DNA of 10,488 nt from CAYMOV01 sp964392085. Lineage in GTDB: Bacteria; Oederibacteriota; Muellerivitia; Muellerivitales; Muellerivitaceae. The stretch spans positions 1 to 10,488 of the forward strand of contig CAYMOV010000086.1 in assembly GCA_964392085.1 (NCBI GenBank), given 5' to 3'. The position numbers were made by a program, and so were the translations under genes. Each line of letters opens with the position of its first letter. Position 1 is the first letter of the stretch. Below, piece after piece: positions 1 to 6,897 of this stretch. The notes under the pieces were generated by a model. It ran no database searches and was not told the DNA's origin. It saw nothing but the letters and a program-made list of their open reading frames with translations.

Positions 1-1660
1 CGGCGATTTCCTTGGCCAGGGCGTAGGGCATCTGGCGGATGACCTTCTTGATCTCCGGGATCACCGAGGCGGACACGCTGAACTCGTCGAGCCCCATCCC
101 CAACAGGAGCGGCACCAATTTGGGGTCCCCCGCCATCTCCCCGCACATCCCCGCCCATTTCTTGTGCTTCCAACAGGCGTCGATGGTCTTTTGGATCAGG
201 CGCAGCACCGCAGGGTTCAAGGGATCGTACAGGTACGCCACGGCCTCGTTGACCCGGTCCACCGCCAGGGTGTATTGGATCAGGTCGTTGGTGCCGATCG
301 AGAGGAAGTCGCATTCGGTGATGAGCAGGTCGGCGATCACGGCGGCCGAGGGGATCTCCACCATGGCCCCCACCTCAACCCCGGCGTCGAACTTCTTCTT
401 CTCGTGCTTGAGTTCCTCCATGCACTCCTTCAGGTGCCGTTTGGCCTCCCGGAGTTCCTGCACTGAGGAGATCATGGGGAACATGATCTTGAGGGGCCCG
501 AAGGCCGAGGCCCGGAGGATGGCCCGGAGCTGGGTCCGGAACATCTCGGGGCGCTTGAGGCAGAGCCGGATGGCCCGGAGCCCCAGGAAGGGATTGCGTT
601 CCTCGTGGAGGGTGACCTGGGAGAGGAACTTGTCCCCACCCAAGTCGAGGGTGCGGACGATGCAATGGTTCTTGCCGATCTTGCGCGCCACTTCCCGGTA
701 GAACTCGAACTGCTCCTCCTCGTCGGGGAGGTTGTCGCGGTTCAGGAAAAGGAACTCGGTGCGGAAAAGCCCGATGCCCTGGGCCCCGTGGGCCAGGACG
801 TCGTCCACCTCGTGGGGGATCTCGATGTTGCCGGCCAGGATGACTTCCCGGCCGTCCGGGGTGCGCGCGGGGAGTGAGCGGAGGGCCTCCAGGCTGCGGT
901 AAAAGGCCTCGTAGTTTTCCTTCTCCTTGCGGAAGGCCTTGAGGGTCTTGGCGTCCGGGTTCACGATGACCCGACCCTCGTTGCCGTCCACGATCACCAT
1001 GTCGCCGTCCTGCACCTGGCTCGTCAGGTCCCCCAAGCCCACGGCGGCCGGCAGGCCCAGCGACCGGGCCACGATGGCCACGTGGGAAGTGCGGCCCCCG
1101 ATGTCGGTGGCGAACCCCTTCACGAAATTCGGGGACAGGCTCACGGTGTCCGAGGGGGAAAGGTCCTCGGAGATGAGGATGACCTCACGGTCCAATTCCT
1201 TGAGGGGATCCTTGCCGCCGCCGGTCAGGTTCTTGAGGACCCGGTGCCCCACGTCCTCCACATCCCCGCCCCGCTCGCGGAAATAGGGGTCTTCCAGGCC
1301 GGCCAGGATGGCCTTGAACTTGTTCAGGCCCTCCGTCAGGAGGAACTCGGCGTTGAGCCGGCGCGACTCGATGGCTTCGGGGATTTCCTGGGCGAAAAGG
1401 GGGTCTTCCAACACCAACTGGTGGGCCTGGAAGATGGCGGCGTGCTCCTCCCCCAGTTCATCCTTGACCTTGCGCTCGATGTCGGCGATCTGGTCCCGGG
1501 TCTTGGCGATGGCCTCGCGGTACCGGAGGATCTCCGAGGCGGCCTCCTCGTTTTTGAGGTTCCGTCGGGACGTGTTGGTGCCCGCCCGGTGGTACAGGTA
1601 GGCCGGGCCGATGGCGATCCCACCGGAGGCGGGGACCCCTTGGAGCACCTTTTCGATCAC
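1..1660 (-). CDS. ptsI: PTS enzyme I (phosphoenolpyruvate-protein phosphotransferase), 3' end cut by window edge
   Basis: Cytoplasmic enzyme I takes phosphate from PEP onto a histidine and hands it to HPr, the first step for every PTS sugar. The frame is open for 553 codons to the left edge; family members have about 570-590 residues, so roughly 20-40 residues are missing. The GTG start at 1660 is chosen because AAGGAG (1667-1672) sits 6 nt upstream and the protein then opens VIEKVLQGVPASGGIAIGPA, the normal EI beginning. Visible motifs are GGRTSHVAIVARS with the phosphorylated His at residue 193, GGDKF followed by NPFLGLRAIR, SIGTND from residue 454, and MCGEMAGD with the catalytic Cys at residue 506. 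The order is the standard HPr-binding domain, phosphohistidine domain and PEP-binding barrel. It lacks the extra GAF domain of EI-Ntr (PtsP), so it should serve sugar transport. A repeat-like insertion separates it from ptsH upstream. Identification is firm. Confidence 0.96.
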   Translation of the reverse strand, partial: MIEKVLQGVPASGGIAIGPAYLYHRAGTNTSRRNLKNEEAASEILRYREAIAKTRDQIADIERKVKDELGEEHAAIFQAHQLVLEDPLFAQEIPEAIESRRLNAEFLLTEGLNKFKAILAGLEDPYFRERGGDVEDVGHRVLKNLTGGGKDPLKELDREVILISEDLSPSDTVSLSPNFVKGFATDIGGRTSHVAIVARSLGLPAAVGLGDLTSQVQDGDMVIVDGNEGRVIVNPDAKTLKAFRKEKENYEAFYRSLEALRSLPARTPDGREVILAGNIEIPHEVDDVLAHGAQGIGLFRTEFLFLNRDNLPDEEEQFEFYREVARKIGKNHCIVRTLDLGGDKFLSQVTLHEERNPFLGLRAIRLCLKRPEMFRTQLRAILRASAFGPLKIMFPMISSVQELREAKRHLKECMEELKHEKKKFDAGVEVGAMVEIPSAAVIADLLITECDFLSIGTNDLIQYTLAVDRVNEAVAYLYDPLNPAVLRLIQKTIDACWKHKKWAGMCGEMAGDPKLVPLLLGMGLDEFSVSASVIPEIKKVIRQMPYALAKEIA

Positions 1661-1666
1661 GGACGA

Positions 1667-1672
1667 CTCCTT
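1667..1672 (-). promoter_or_regulatory. Shine-Dalgarno of ptsI (fixes the GTG start)
   Basis: On the minus strand AAGGAG lies 6 nt before GTG at 1660. It is the only good ribosome site near the EI N-terminus and decides the start. It overlaps by two bases the left copy of the TTAAGCCT direct repeat (1671-1678), so the neighbouring insertion stopped right at the ribosome site. Confidence 0.75.
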
Positions 1673-1830
1673 AAGCCTTTTTCACCCCAAAGGCACAGGG
1701 GCTCGGCTTTTCCAAAACTTCTCGTCAAACGGTACGATTTTTTCCGGTTGTTTTTGTCGCTCTTCCCCGTGTCCCTGTGTCCCGCGGTCATTTAAGCCTC
1801 ATTTGAGCGCGGGACGTGTCTCTGGGGTGG
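1671..1830. repeat. Degenerate palindromic (MITE-like) repeat with 8-bp flanking direct repeats
   Basis: This fills the 180-nt gap between ptsH and ptsI, which holds no ORF of its own. TTAAGCCT occurs at 1671-1678 and again at 1792-1799. Between them lies a 113-nt segment whose ends are imperfect inverted repeats: the left arm contains CACCCCAAAGGCACAGGGG and the right arm reads inward from its end as ACCGCGGGACACAGGGACAC. CACAGGG pairs perfectly with CCCTGTG, and outer bases extend the stem with G-T pairs. The middle is AT-richer than the surrounding genes (T and A runs near 1738-1755). A further arm-like stretch at 1808-1830 lies outside the direct repeats and forms an 8-bp stem (CGCGGGAC with GTCCCGCG at 1779-1786). 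The form fits a small non-autonomous element or dispersed palindromic repeat; no transposase is present. Calling it mobile is inference. Confidence 0.5.
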
Positions 1831-1840
1831 ATGTAGGTGT

Positions 1841-2113
1841 TTATTCTTTTTCGCCGAACTTCTTGGCGATGAGGGCCCGGATCGCCGCCAGGGCCTCCTT
1901 GGCGTCCTCCCCCTCGGCGGTGACGTCCATCGTGGTCCCTTGGGCCGCCGCGAGGGTCATGAGGCCCATCAGGCTCTTGGCGTTGGCGTTTTGGATCCCA
2001 TGGGTGATGGTGACCTGGGACTTGAACTTGTTCGTGACCTTGACCAATTCGGCCGCGGCCCTCAGGTGGAGACCCAGTTTATTGACGATCTCCATTTTTT
2101 CATTGGCTTTCAT
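1841..2113 (-). CDS. ptsH: Phosphocarrier protein HPr
   Basis: HPr is the small cytoplasmic carrier that takes phosphate from EI and passes it to EIIA proteins. The ATG at 2113 gives 90 residues, the usual HPr length; AAGGAG at 2120-2125 lies 6 nt upstream, and a longer in-frame extension upstream has no family support. The catalytic site is KLGLHLRAAAELV, with His16 (equivalent to His15) and Arg18 kept. Ser47 in NAKSLMGLM matches the Ser46 regulatory site of HPr proteins that are substrates of HprK, and hprK lies in the same cluster. The residue after the active His is Leu rather than the common Ala or Thr, and the usual Pro18 is Ala. The gene follows EIID so closely that its Shine-Dalgarno overlaps the EIID stop codon, pointing to co-transcription. 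The downstream gap to ptsI carries the palindromic repeat. Confidence 0.96.
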   Translation of the reverse strand: MKANEKMEIVNKLGLHLRAAAELVKVTNKFKSQVTITHGIQNANAKSLMGLMTLAAAQGTTMDVTAEGEDAKEALAAIRALIAKKFGEKE

Positions 2114-2119
2114 GGGTCG

Positions 2120-2126
2120 CTCCTTA
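2120..2126 (-). promoter_or_regulatory. ptsH Shine-Dalgarno overlapping the EIID stop codon
   Basis: The minus-strand string TAAGGAG combines the EIID stop TAA (2126-2124) with the ribosome site AAGGAG (2125-2120), 6 nt from the ptsH ATG. The arrangement fixes the HPr start at 2113 and indicates that the two genes share one message. Confidence 0.7.
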
Positions 2127-2987
2127 GGGTGGGGACATGAACGGAAAAAATCCGCCCACGGCACCCGTCTGTCCGTAAAGTTTCGGCCAGTAGGCCAGCA
2201 GCAAGGCGAACAACACCACGCCGTAAAAGACCTGGCTCGGTCCCACCTTCTTGCGCAGCGCGAAGGTGTACAGGGCCAGGACGGCGCCGAAAAAGGTCAT
2301 CTTCAAGAGGAACAACCCGGGATAGGGTCCGTCCTGGGGCCGGTTCACCAAGACGATCAGGACCCCCAGGGCCAGGGAAGCGGCGAGCCGGAGGCCTTGG
2401 GTGGCCTCTTGAAACCCGTATTTCCGGAGGGAAAGCACCACCTGGTCGCCCAGCAGGAGGCCCTGTTGGAACCCCAAGGTTCGGATTCCCAGGTGTCCCG
2501 CGTTGTAGACCAGGAGGAAAACCAAGGGAGCCAGGAGGGCGTACTTCCCCGGGGGAAGGGCGCCCGAGAAGGCCAGGCCCACGGCCAAAATCGCGCAGAA
2601 CGGGCGATAGGTGGCCCAAAAGAGCGAGTCCCCCATGGCCGCCACGGGTCCCATCATGCCGACCTTCAGCGCGTGGATCTCCTCGGCCCGGCGTTGCGCT
2701 TCGCTCGGGTCGGCCTGGGCCCGCTCGATTTCCATCCGGACCACCGCCCCGAGGATGAAGGCTCCCAGGTAGGGTTGGGTACTGAAATATTCCAGGTGCC
2801 GCTGGAAGCTCCGCGGCCGCTCGGACTCGAGGTACAGCTTCCGCAGGACGGGCGCCAAGGCGAAGGCGAACCCGTAATTAAGTCCCCGCTCGAAATTCCA
2901 GGCCGACTGCAACAGGAAGGAGCGCAGGTAAACCAGGAACAAGTCGTAGCGGTTGACGCGGGTCCCGGCGGTCAGGGGCTGGCTCAC
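2124..2987 (-). CDS. PTS mannose/fructose/sorbose-family permease subunit EIID
   Basis: EIID is the second integral membrane subunit of mannose-family PTS permeases and works with EIIC to move sugar across the inner membrane. The GTG at 2987 gives 287 residues, normal for the family, and is supported by a 4-nt GTGA overlap with the EIIC stop and a GAAGG-type site just upstream. The same frame stays open far upstream inside the EIIC gene, but that part is a shadow of EIIC. Family motifs are easy to see: RSFLLQSAWNFER near residue 22 with GFAFAL following, YFSTQPYLGAFILGAVVRME near 67, KVGMMGPVAAMGDSLFW from 108, and YNAGHLGIRTLGFQQG near 161. Hydrophobic segments lie at about 130-142, 150-163, 203-215, 228-243 and 253-267. 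Substrate cannot be told from sequence. Confidence 0.94.
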   Translation of the reverse strand: MSQPLTAGTRVNRYDLFLVYLRSFLLQSAWNFERGLNYGFAFALAPVLRKLYLESERPRSFQRHLEYFSTQPYLGAFILGAVVRMEIERAQADPSEAQRRAEEIHALKVGMMGPVAAMGDSLFWATYRPFCAILAVGLAFSGALPPGKYALLAPLVFLLVYNAGHLGIRTLGFQQGLLLGDQVVLSLRKYGFQEATQGLRLAASLALGVLIVLVNRPQDGPYPGLFLLKMTFFGAVLALYTFALRKKVGPSQVFYGVVLFALLLAYWPKLYGQTGAVGGFFPFMSPP

Positions 2988-3754
2988 GCGGCCCTTCTTT
3001 CCCGGCGGATCCGCACGATGCTGAAGAAGAAACCGGCGAAGAGCGAGACCGGTAGGAGGTACAAAACCGGCACATGGAGGAACAGGACCAGGCCGGAAGC
3101 CGCCGCCACGGAAACCACCAGGGGGATCAGGTGCTTCGGGTCGACCAGAAGGTCCAAGGCCGCCGCGCAACCGGTGGCCATGAGGAACCAGGGGGCGTAG
3201 GACAATCCGGAGATGACCTCGGCCGGGAGGTTGGGGAAAAGACGCAGGGCCCCATGGGCCGCGGCGAGCGCCAAGGCGGCGGTCACCCAACCCTTGGCCC
3301 ATTGGCTGAGCAAAATCCCCACGTTGACGGACTCGAAGGTGGCCAAATGGCCGGCCTCCACCTGGTGTTGGGCCTGCCGGACGATCCTCACATAAGCCTT
3401 CCGGAGCAGGTTTTCCGCCTCGGAGGACAATGCGGCCAGGGGGATCCCCGCGCAGAGGGCGTAGGTCACGGCGGCCTCCGGCCCCACGCCGGTCCGGACC
3501 AATCCCACGGCCAATGCGGTGCCGACGCCCGCCAGGAGGGTGGTGTCGAGGGGCAAATGGGAACCCACGGGCAGGTCCCCCGCCCAGATGAGCTCGACCA
3601 GGGCCCCCAGGGCCAATCCCAATCCGGGATCCCCCAGGATCCAACCCACCAAGGGCCCGACCACAATGGCGCGCGACACCATGAACTGGCCCACGGCGGT
3701 GGTATCCAAGGACAACAGGCCCAGGAGGATGCTGAGGGAGAACCAATCGGTCAT
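2984..3754 (-). CDS. PTS mannose/fructose/sorbose-family permease subunit EIIC
   Basis: Integral inner-membrane channel subunit of a mannose-family PTS. It has 256 residues, the usual size, and is almost entirely hydrophobic with polar turns. The N-terminal part carries LLSLDTTAVGQFMVSRAIVV, then GPLVGWILGDPGLGLALGA and ELIWAGDLPVGSHLPLD (residues about 53-70), the conserved EIIC layout with the acidic residue followed by the PVG...P.D loop. The C-terminus is basic (RIRRERRAA), as expected for a cytoplasmic end. The ATG at 3754 overlaps the stop of the GH57 gene by 4 nt (ATGA), with GGAGG about 10 nt upstream; the stop overlaps the EIID start by 4 nt (GTGA). This tight chaining implies translational coupling. 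The particular sugar is unknown. Confidence 0.93.
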   Translation of the reverse strand: MTDWFSLSILLGLLSLDTTAVGQFMVSRAIVVGPLVGWILGDPGLGLALGALVELIWAGDLPVGSHLPLDTTLLAGVGTALAVGLVRTGVGPEAAVTYALCAGIPLAALSSEAENLLRKAYVRIVRQAQHQVEAGHLATFESVNVGILLSQWAKGWVTAALALAAAHGALRLFPNLPAEVISGLSYAPWFLMATGCAAALDLLVDPKHLIPLVVSVAAASGLVLFLHVPVLYLLPVSLFAGFFFSIVRIRRERRAA

Positions 3755-5922
3755 GGGTGCAGGGCCTCCAACCGGAGAGTCAGCTGTTTTTGGACGGCCT
3801 GGCCCGGGGCCAGGTCCAGGTCCCAGGCCCAGTTGAGGCAGGAGCCCTGGTACACCTTCTCGAATCCGCCCTCGGATTGGGACACGGTTTCCACGGGGTA
3901 CCGGATCAAGGTCGCGGCGGGAGCCGCCTCAAAGGCGATCCTCAAGCCCAACCAAGAGTCCGTCATGCCGGCTTGGGTGGTTTCGGCGTCCGACCCCAGG
4001 CTCACGAGCCGAGGATCCGCCGGGGCTCCCAACCCGATGTAATAGGCCCGTTCGGGGCTGTCCCCCGCCAAGAGCGTGAGGTTCCATTCGGACAGGAACC
4101 GCGCCCGGATCGCCCGGTCCCCCAGGTTGCGGATCTCATAGGAGACCGAAAGCTCCAGGTCGCCCTGGGAGAACACCAGCTTTTTCACCAGGGACACCGG
4201 CACTCGGGTCCCCCCCTCCTCCACCCAGCCCTCGCGGATGAGTTCCAACGTGACGGGCTTCCCTTTTTTGTGGGCCGTGACCTTGAGGCGATAGGGCTGT
4301 CCCGCGAACCCGCCCCGATCGGGGGACCGGTTCGCTTGGAGGTCCTCGGCGCCGGCCCCCGAGTCCATGAACCGTTCCACGAGGCTGGTCCGGCGGATTG
4401 GGTCGTAGAAAAGTTTTTTCTCGAGACCCGGTTCCTTCATCCGCACCCGGTCATGGATGCTGGCGGGGGCGCCCGAGTCCCCGCCCTCCCGATGGGCCAG
4501 GAGCTTTTGGTGGTAGGCCTCCGGGCGCCGGGTCAGGACGTCACCGAGGTTGATCGGCCCCTGGAGCCAATCGATCTCCGTCAAGGATCCCCCGAAGTTG
4601 GGGTCCACCACTACGTTGTACTTGCCGGTTTCCACCACGACCTCGTCCCGGCCGTCCCGGTTGAAATCCACCTGGTGGATCCGGAGCTCGCCGTCGGGAT
4701 GCAGGAGGCCGTCGGCGGCCTTTTCCGAGGCCAAAAGCTCGCGGTAAACCCCGAACCGGAGGTGGTTGAGGTACAGCCCGCCGAACACCCCGTGCCAATA
4801 GGGGCAGTTGCATTGGCCCCGGTAGAGGCCCCGCTCGGCATCGGCCAAGACCGTCTCCTGGGTCGGGGTTCCCTTGCCGCGGGCCAACTTATTCCGGACC
4901 TTCTCGACCTTTTCGGAGACCCAGGCCATCTTCTTCTGGAGGTGGTTGGCCTCCTCGTATTTCGTGAGGAAGTTTCGCCAAAAACCGCCCCGCAGGAAAC
5001 GGTCGTAACGGCCCAGCTCATGGTGGTCGGACAATTCGTGGCGGAAAGCCTCGTATTCCTGGGACACCTTCGGCGGCAGGGCCCAGTCCCCCATCTCGGT
5101 GTAGGAGGCCGTGGGGATATAAACACGGCCCAGGGGGGGGTGGTTGTCCACGAACTCCGCGAAGGTGGCCGTGGTGAGCCACTCGGCGTTGTCCTCCAGG
5201 GCCTTCAGGAAGTTCTCGAGCCACCCGTCCTCATAGACCCACTTATGGGTGTCGGGCCAGCCGCCGAATTTCTCGCCGTCGTCCATCAACACGATGCACC
5301 GGTCACCCACCTCGTTGGCCACGCTCCGGAGGTAGTCGATCGTTTCCTGGACCTGGCGGAATGGCACCAGATAGCGCATTTTTTCGGAGATCGGGAACAC
5401 CTTCAGGACGCTCCCCTGCTCCTCCGTGAGGTAATACCCGTAGGTGTCCTCCTCGGAATAACCCGCGGCCTTGAAGTGCGCGTCGTCGATGGCGGTGTAT
5501 TCCATGCCGGCCTCGGCAACGGGCTTCGGCAGTTGCGGTTCCCAGACCCGCTCGGCGATCCAAAGGCCCCGGGGCTTCTTCTGGAACCGCGCCTCCAAGT
5601 ACCGGTTGAGCGTGCGGATCTGGCCCACCTTATCGCGGTCGGGGAGGATGGGGAGGATGGGCTCGTACATGCCGCCCGAGAAGAACTCCAGCTGGCCCCG
5701 GACGGACATCTCGAAGAGCTTCTCGAGGTAGGCCGGCTTGTTCTCCTGGAGCCACTCCAGGAGGGGCCCGGTGATGTGGAAGGTGAACTTGACCTTCGGG
5801 TGGCGGTCCAGGACCTTCAGGAAGGGCTCATAGCTCTTGTCGTAAAGCTCCTCGAACACCTTGCCGAAATTGCCCACGGGCTGGTGGTTGTGGACCCCGA
5901 GGATGAGGGTGACGCGGTTCAT
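3751..5922 (-). CDS. GH57 glycoside hydrolase, 4-alpha-glucanotransferase/alpha-amylase type with DUF1925-DUF1926 C-terminal part
   Basis: A 723-residue enzyme of the Thermococcus litoralis 4-alpha-glucanotransferase type, which cuts and transfers alpha-1,4-glucan chains. The GH57 conserved regions appear in order: VHNHQP (residues 10-15), GQLEFFSGGMYEP (76-88), WIAERVWEP with the expected nucleophile Glu124, MDDGEKFGGWP with the acid/base Asp at 214 or 215, and TASYTEMGDWALP (271-283). A DUF1925-like middle part ends in CNCPYWHGVFGGLYLNHLR (371-389), and a beta-rich DUF1926-like domain fills about 400-720, starting near DFNRDGRDEVVVE. There is no signal peptide, so the enzyme is cytoplasmic and should act on glycogen or maltodextrins. 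Its start overlaps the EIIB stop (ATGA) and its stop overlaps the EIIC start (ATGA), so it is embedded in a PTS operon. Whether hydrolysis or transfer dominates cannot be read from sequence. Confidence 0.93.
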   Translation of the reverse strand: MNRVTLILGVHNHQPVGNFGKVFEELYDKSYEPFLKVLDRHPKVKFTFHITGPLLEWLQENKPAYLEKLFEMSVRGQLEFFSGGMYEPILPILPDRDKVGQIRTLNRYLEARFQKKPRGLWIAERVWEPQLPKPVAEAGMEYTAIDDAHFKAAGYSEEDTYGYYLTEEQGSVLKVFPISEKMRYLVPFRQVQETIDYLRSVANEVGDRCIVLMDDGEKFGGWPDTHKWVYEDGWLENFLKALEDNAEWLTTATFAEFVDNHPPLGRVYIPTASYTEMGDWALPPKVSQEYEAFRHELSDHHELGRYDRFLRGGFWRNFLTKYEEANHLQKKMAWVSEKVEKVRNKLARGKGTPTQETVLADAERGLYRGQCNCPYWHGVFGGLYLNHLRFGVYRELLASEKAADGLLHPDGELRIHQVDFNRDGRDEVVVETGKYNVVVDPNFGGSLTEIDWLQGPINLGDVLTRRPEAYHQKLLAHREGGDSGAPASIHDRVRMKEPGLEKKLFYDPIRRTSLVERFMDSGAGAEDLQANRSPDRGGFAGQPYRLKVTAHKKGKPVTLELIREGWVEEGGTRVPVSLVKKLVFSQGDLELSVSYEIRNLGDRAIRARFLSEWNLTLLAGDSPERAYYIGLGAPADPRLVSLGSDAETTQAGMTDSWLGLRIAFEAAPAATLIRYPVETVSQSEGGFEKVYQGSCLNWAWDLDLAPGQAVQKQLTLRLEALHP

Positions 5923-6410
5923 AGATGTTCAATCTCCGGGATGAATTGCTCGAGTTTCTGCGGGGCGTCCCCCGGCACTGCCCGGACTTCAAGGGGGAGG
6001 CCCCTTCTCCGCAGGTCCTTGAAGGCCACCACATCCTCGGGAGTCACGCAGACGATCCGGCAGACCTGGTTGCGGCCCTCGGAAAAATGCATCCCCCCGA
6101 CGTTCACGCTGGTGGCGGGCCCGCCCTTTTCCACATAGCCCTTCACGTCCGACGGGTTGGAGAAGAGCAGGAGCGCCCGCTCGCCGGATCCCGCGTTCAG
6201 GGCGCAGGCCTTGGCGGCCTCCTCGACGGTGTAGAAGGAGACCCCGAGGCCCGAGGGCACCGCGATCTCCATGAGGGTGCGTTGCATGGGGTTTTTCGCC
6301 ACGGCGTCATTCACCACGACGAGGCGCTTGATTTCAAGCACCTTGACCCACCCCACCACCACCTGGCCGTGGATGAGCCGGTCGTCGATCCGAAGGAGTT
6401 GGATGTCCAT
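5919..6410 (-). CDS. PTS mannose/fructose/sorbose-family EIIB
   Basis: Cytoplasmic EIIB takes phosphate from EIIA and gives it to the sugar entering through EIIC and EIID. It has 163 residues, the normal single-domain size. The N-terminus LLRIDDRLIHGQVVVGW is the family hallmark, with phosphorylated His14. Further family features are VVVNDAVAKNPMQRTLM (residues about 36-52) and VNVGGMHF near 103. The ATG at 6410 shares its A with the EIIA stop (TGATG); no strong Shine-Dalgarno is visible, so it probably depends on coupling to EIIA. Its TGA overlaps the GH57 ATG by 4 nt. It is encoded apart from EIIA, unlike the fused E. coli ManX. Confidence 0.95.
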   Translation of the reverse strand: MDIQLLRIDDRLIHGQVVVGWVKVLEIKRLVVVNDAVAKNPMQRTLMEIAVPSGLGVSFYTVEEAAKACALNAGSGERALLLFSNPSDVKGYVEKGGPATSVNVGGMHFSEGRNQVCRIVCVTPEDVVAFKDLRRRGLPLEVRAVPGDAPQKLEQFIPEIEHL

Positions 6411-6826
6411 CAGTGCGGTTTGATCCGGTTGTAGAAATCCATGGAGGTGACGATGGAATCGCGGGCCCCCCGCTGGATTTCGCTCGCGGCCTTGTCCAGG
6501 TCGGCTTCGGCTTCCCGGACCGACAGGGCCTTGAACAGCATAGGAAGGCTCACCCCGGTGACCACCCGTAGGTTCCGCCGGGTCGAGAGGCGCATGGCCA
6601 CGTTGAAGGGGGTGCCCCCCAGCATGTCCACCAGGATCAGGCCCCCAACCCCGGAGGGGTCCATCCGGGTCAGTTCCGCCTCCAGATCCTTTTCAAGCAT
6701 TTCGTCTGAATCGGTGGCGGAAAGCCCCAGGGCGGCCACGCCCTCGGTTTCCCCCAGGACCAACCGCAGGGTCTCCAGGTAAGCCGAGGCCAAGGGACCG
6801 TGGGTGACGACCAGGACCGGAATCAT
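6410..6826 (-). CDS. PTS mannose/fructose/sorbose-family EIIA
   Basis: Cytoplasmic EIIA receives phosphate from HPr and passes it to EIIB. It has 138 residues and starts MIPVLVVTHGPLA, with the phosphorylated His at residue 9. VDMLGGTPFNVAM (residues about 66-78, with Asp67 beside the active site) and VVTGVSLPMLFKAL (88-101) are the other diagnostic stretches. The start at 6826 is backed by AAGGAG 8 nt upstream (6835-6840). This is the first PTS-permease gene of the block, separated from yvcK by 67 nt, which may hold an internal promoter. It overlaps EIIB by one base (TGATG). Single-domain EIIA proteins of this family in HprK-containing bacteria are sometimes regulatory, but here EIIB, EIIC and EIID are all present, so a transport role is the simplest reading. 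Confidence 0.95.
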   Translation of the reverse strand: MIPVLVVTHGPLASAYLETLRLVLGETEGVAALGLSATDSDEMLEKDLEAELTRMDPSGVGGLILVDMLGGTPFNVAMRLSTRRNLRVVTGVSLPMLFKALSVREAEADLDKAASEIQRGARDSIVTSMDFYNRIKPH

Positions 6827-6867
6827 GGCTTTTTCTCCTTCGCTTCGTTGAGGGGTTTGGAACCGCC

Positions 6868-6897
6868 ATTGTAACCGCCCGGGGGCCGGGGCGTCAG
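6868..6897 (-). promoter_or_regulatory. Possible internal sigma70-type promoter before the EIIA gene
   Basis: Read on the minus strand, CTGACG (6897-6892) and TACAAT (6873-6868) are separated by 18 nt, in the yvcK-EIIA gap and overlapping the yvcK stop. The -10 is close to consensus and the -35 is weak. Such a site could let the permease block be expressed apart from the regulatory block. Pattern match only. Confidence 0.3.

Noticed and set aside
2114..2164. Longer HPr start at 2164
   Set aside because: It lies within the EIID end, puts the active His far from its usual position, and ATG at 2113 has a strong ribosome site.
1611..3200. Plus-strand open frame of 529 codons across ptsI start, HPr, EIID and EIIC
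   Set aside because: It crosses several real minus-strand genes and the repeat gap, and its composition changes abruptly; this is a GC-driven open frame.
2988..3746. N-terminal extension of EIID to about 540 residues, implying an EIIC-EIID fusion
   Set aside because: The upstream part is EIIC read in another frame, is Gly/Arg/Pro-rich, and real EIIC is encoded there; the GTG at 2987 with a GTGA overlap explains EIID alone.
3800..3835. Repetitive GGTCC/GGCCC stretch
   Set aside because: It encodes the Trp-Ala-Trp-Asp-Leu-Asp-Leu-Ala-Pro part of the GH57 C-terminal domain; no independent repeat structure.
5133..5140. Run of eight G (eight C in the GH57 coding strand) as a phase-variable tract or sequencing error
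   Set aside because: The frame is intact on both sides and family motifs continue; one such run in GC-rich DNA is not enough evidence.
3757..6138. Long plus-strand open frame of 793 codons opposite the GH57 and EIIB genes
   Set aside because: It is the antisense shadow of GC-rich minus-strand genes with clear families; its translation has low-complexity Val/Gly/Leu/Glu composition and no recognisable motif.
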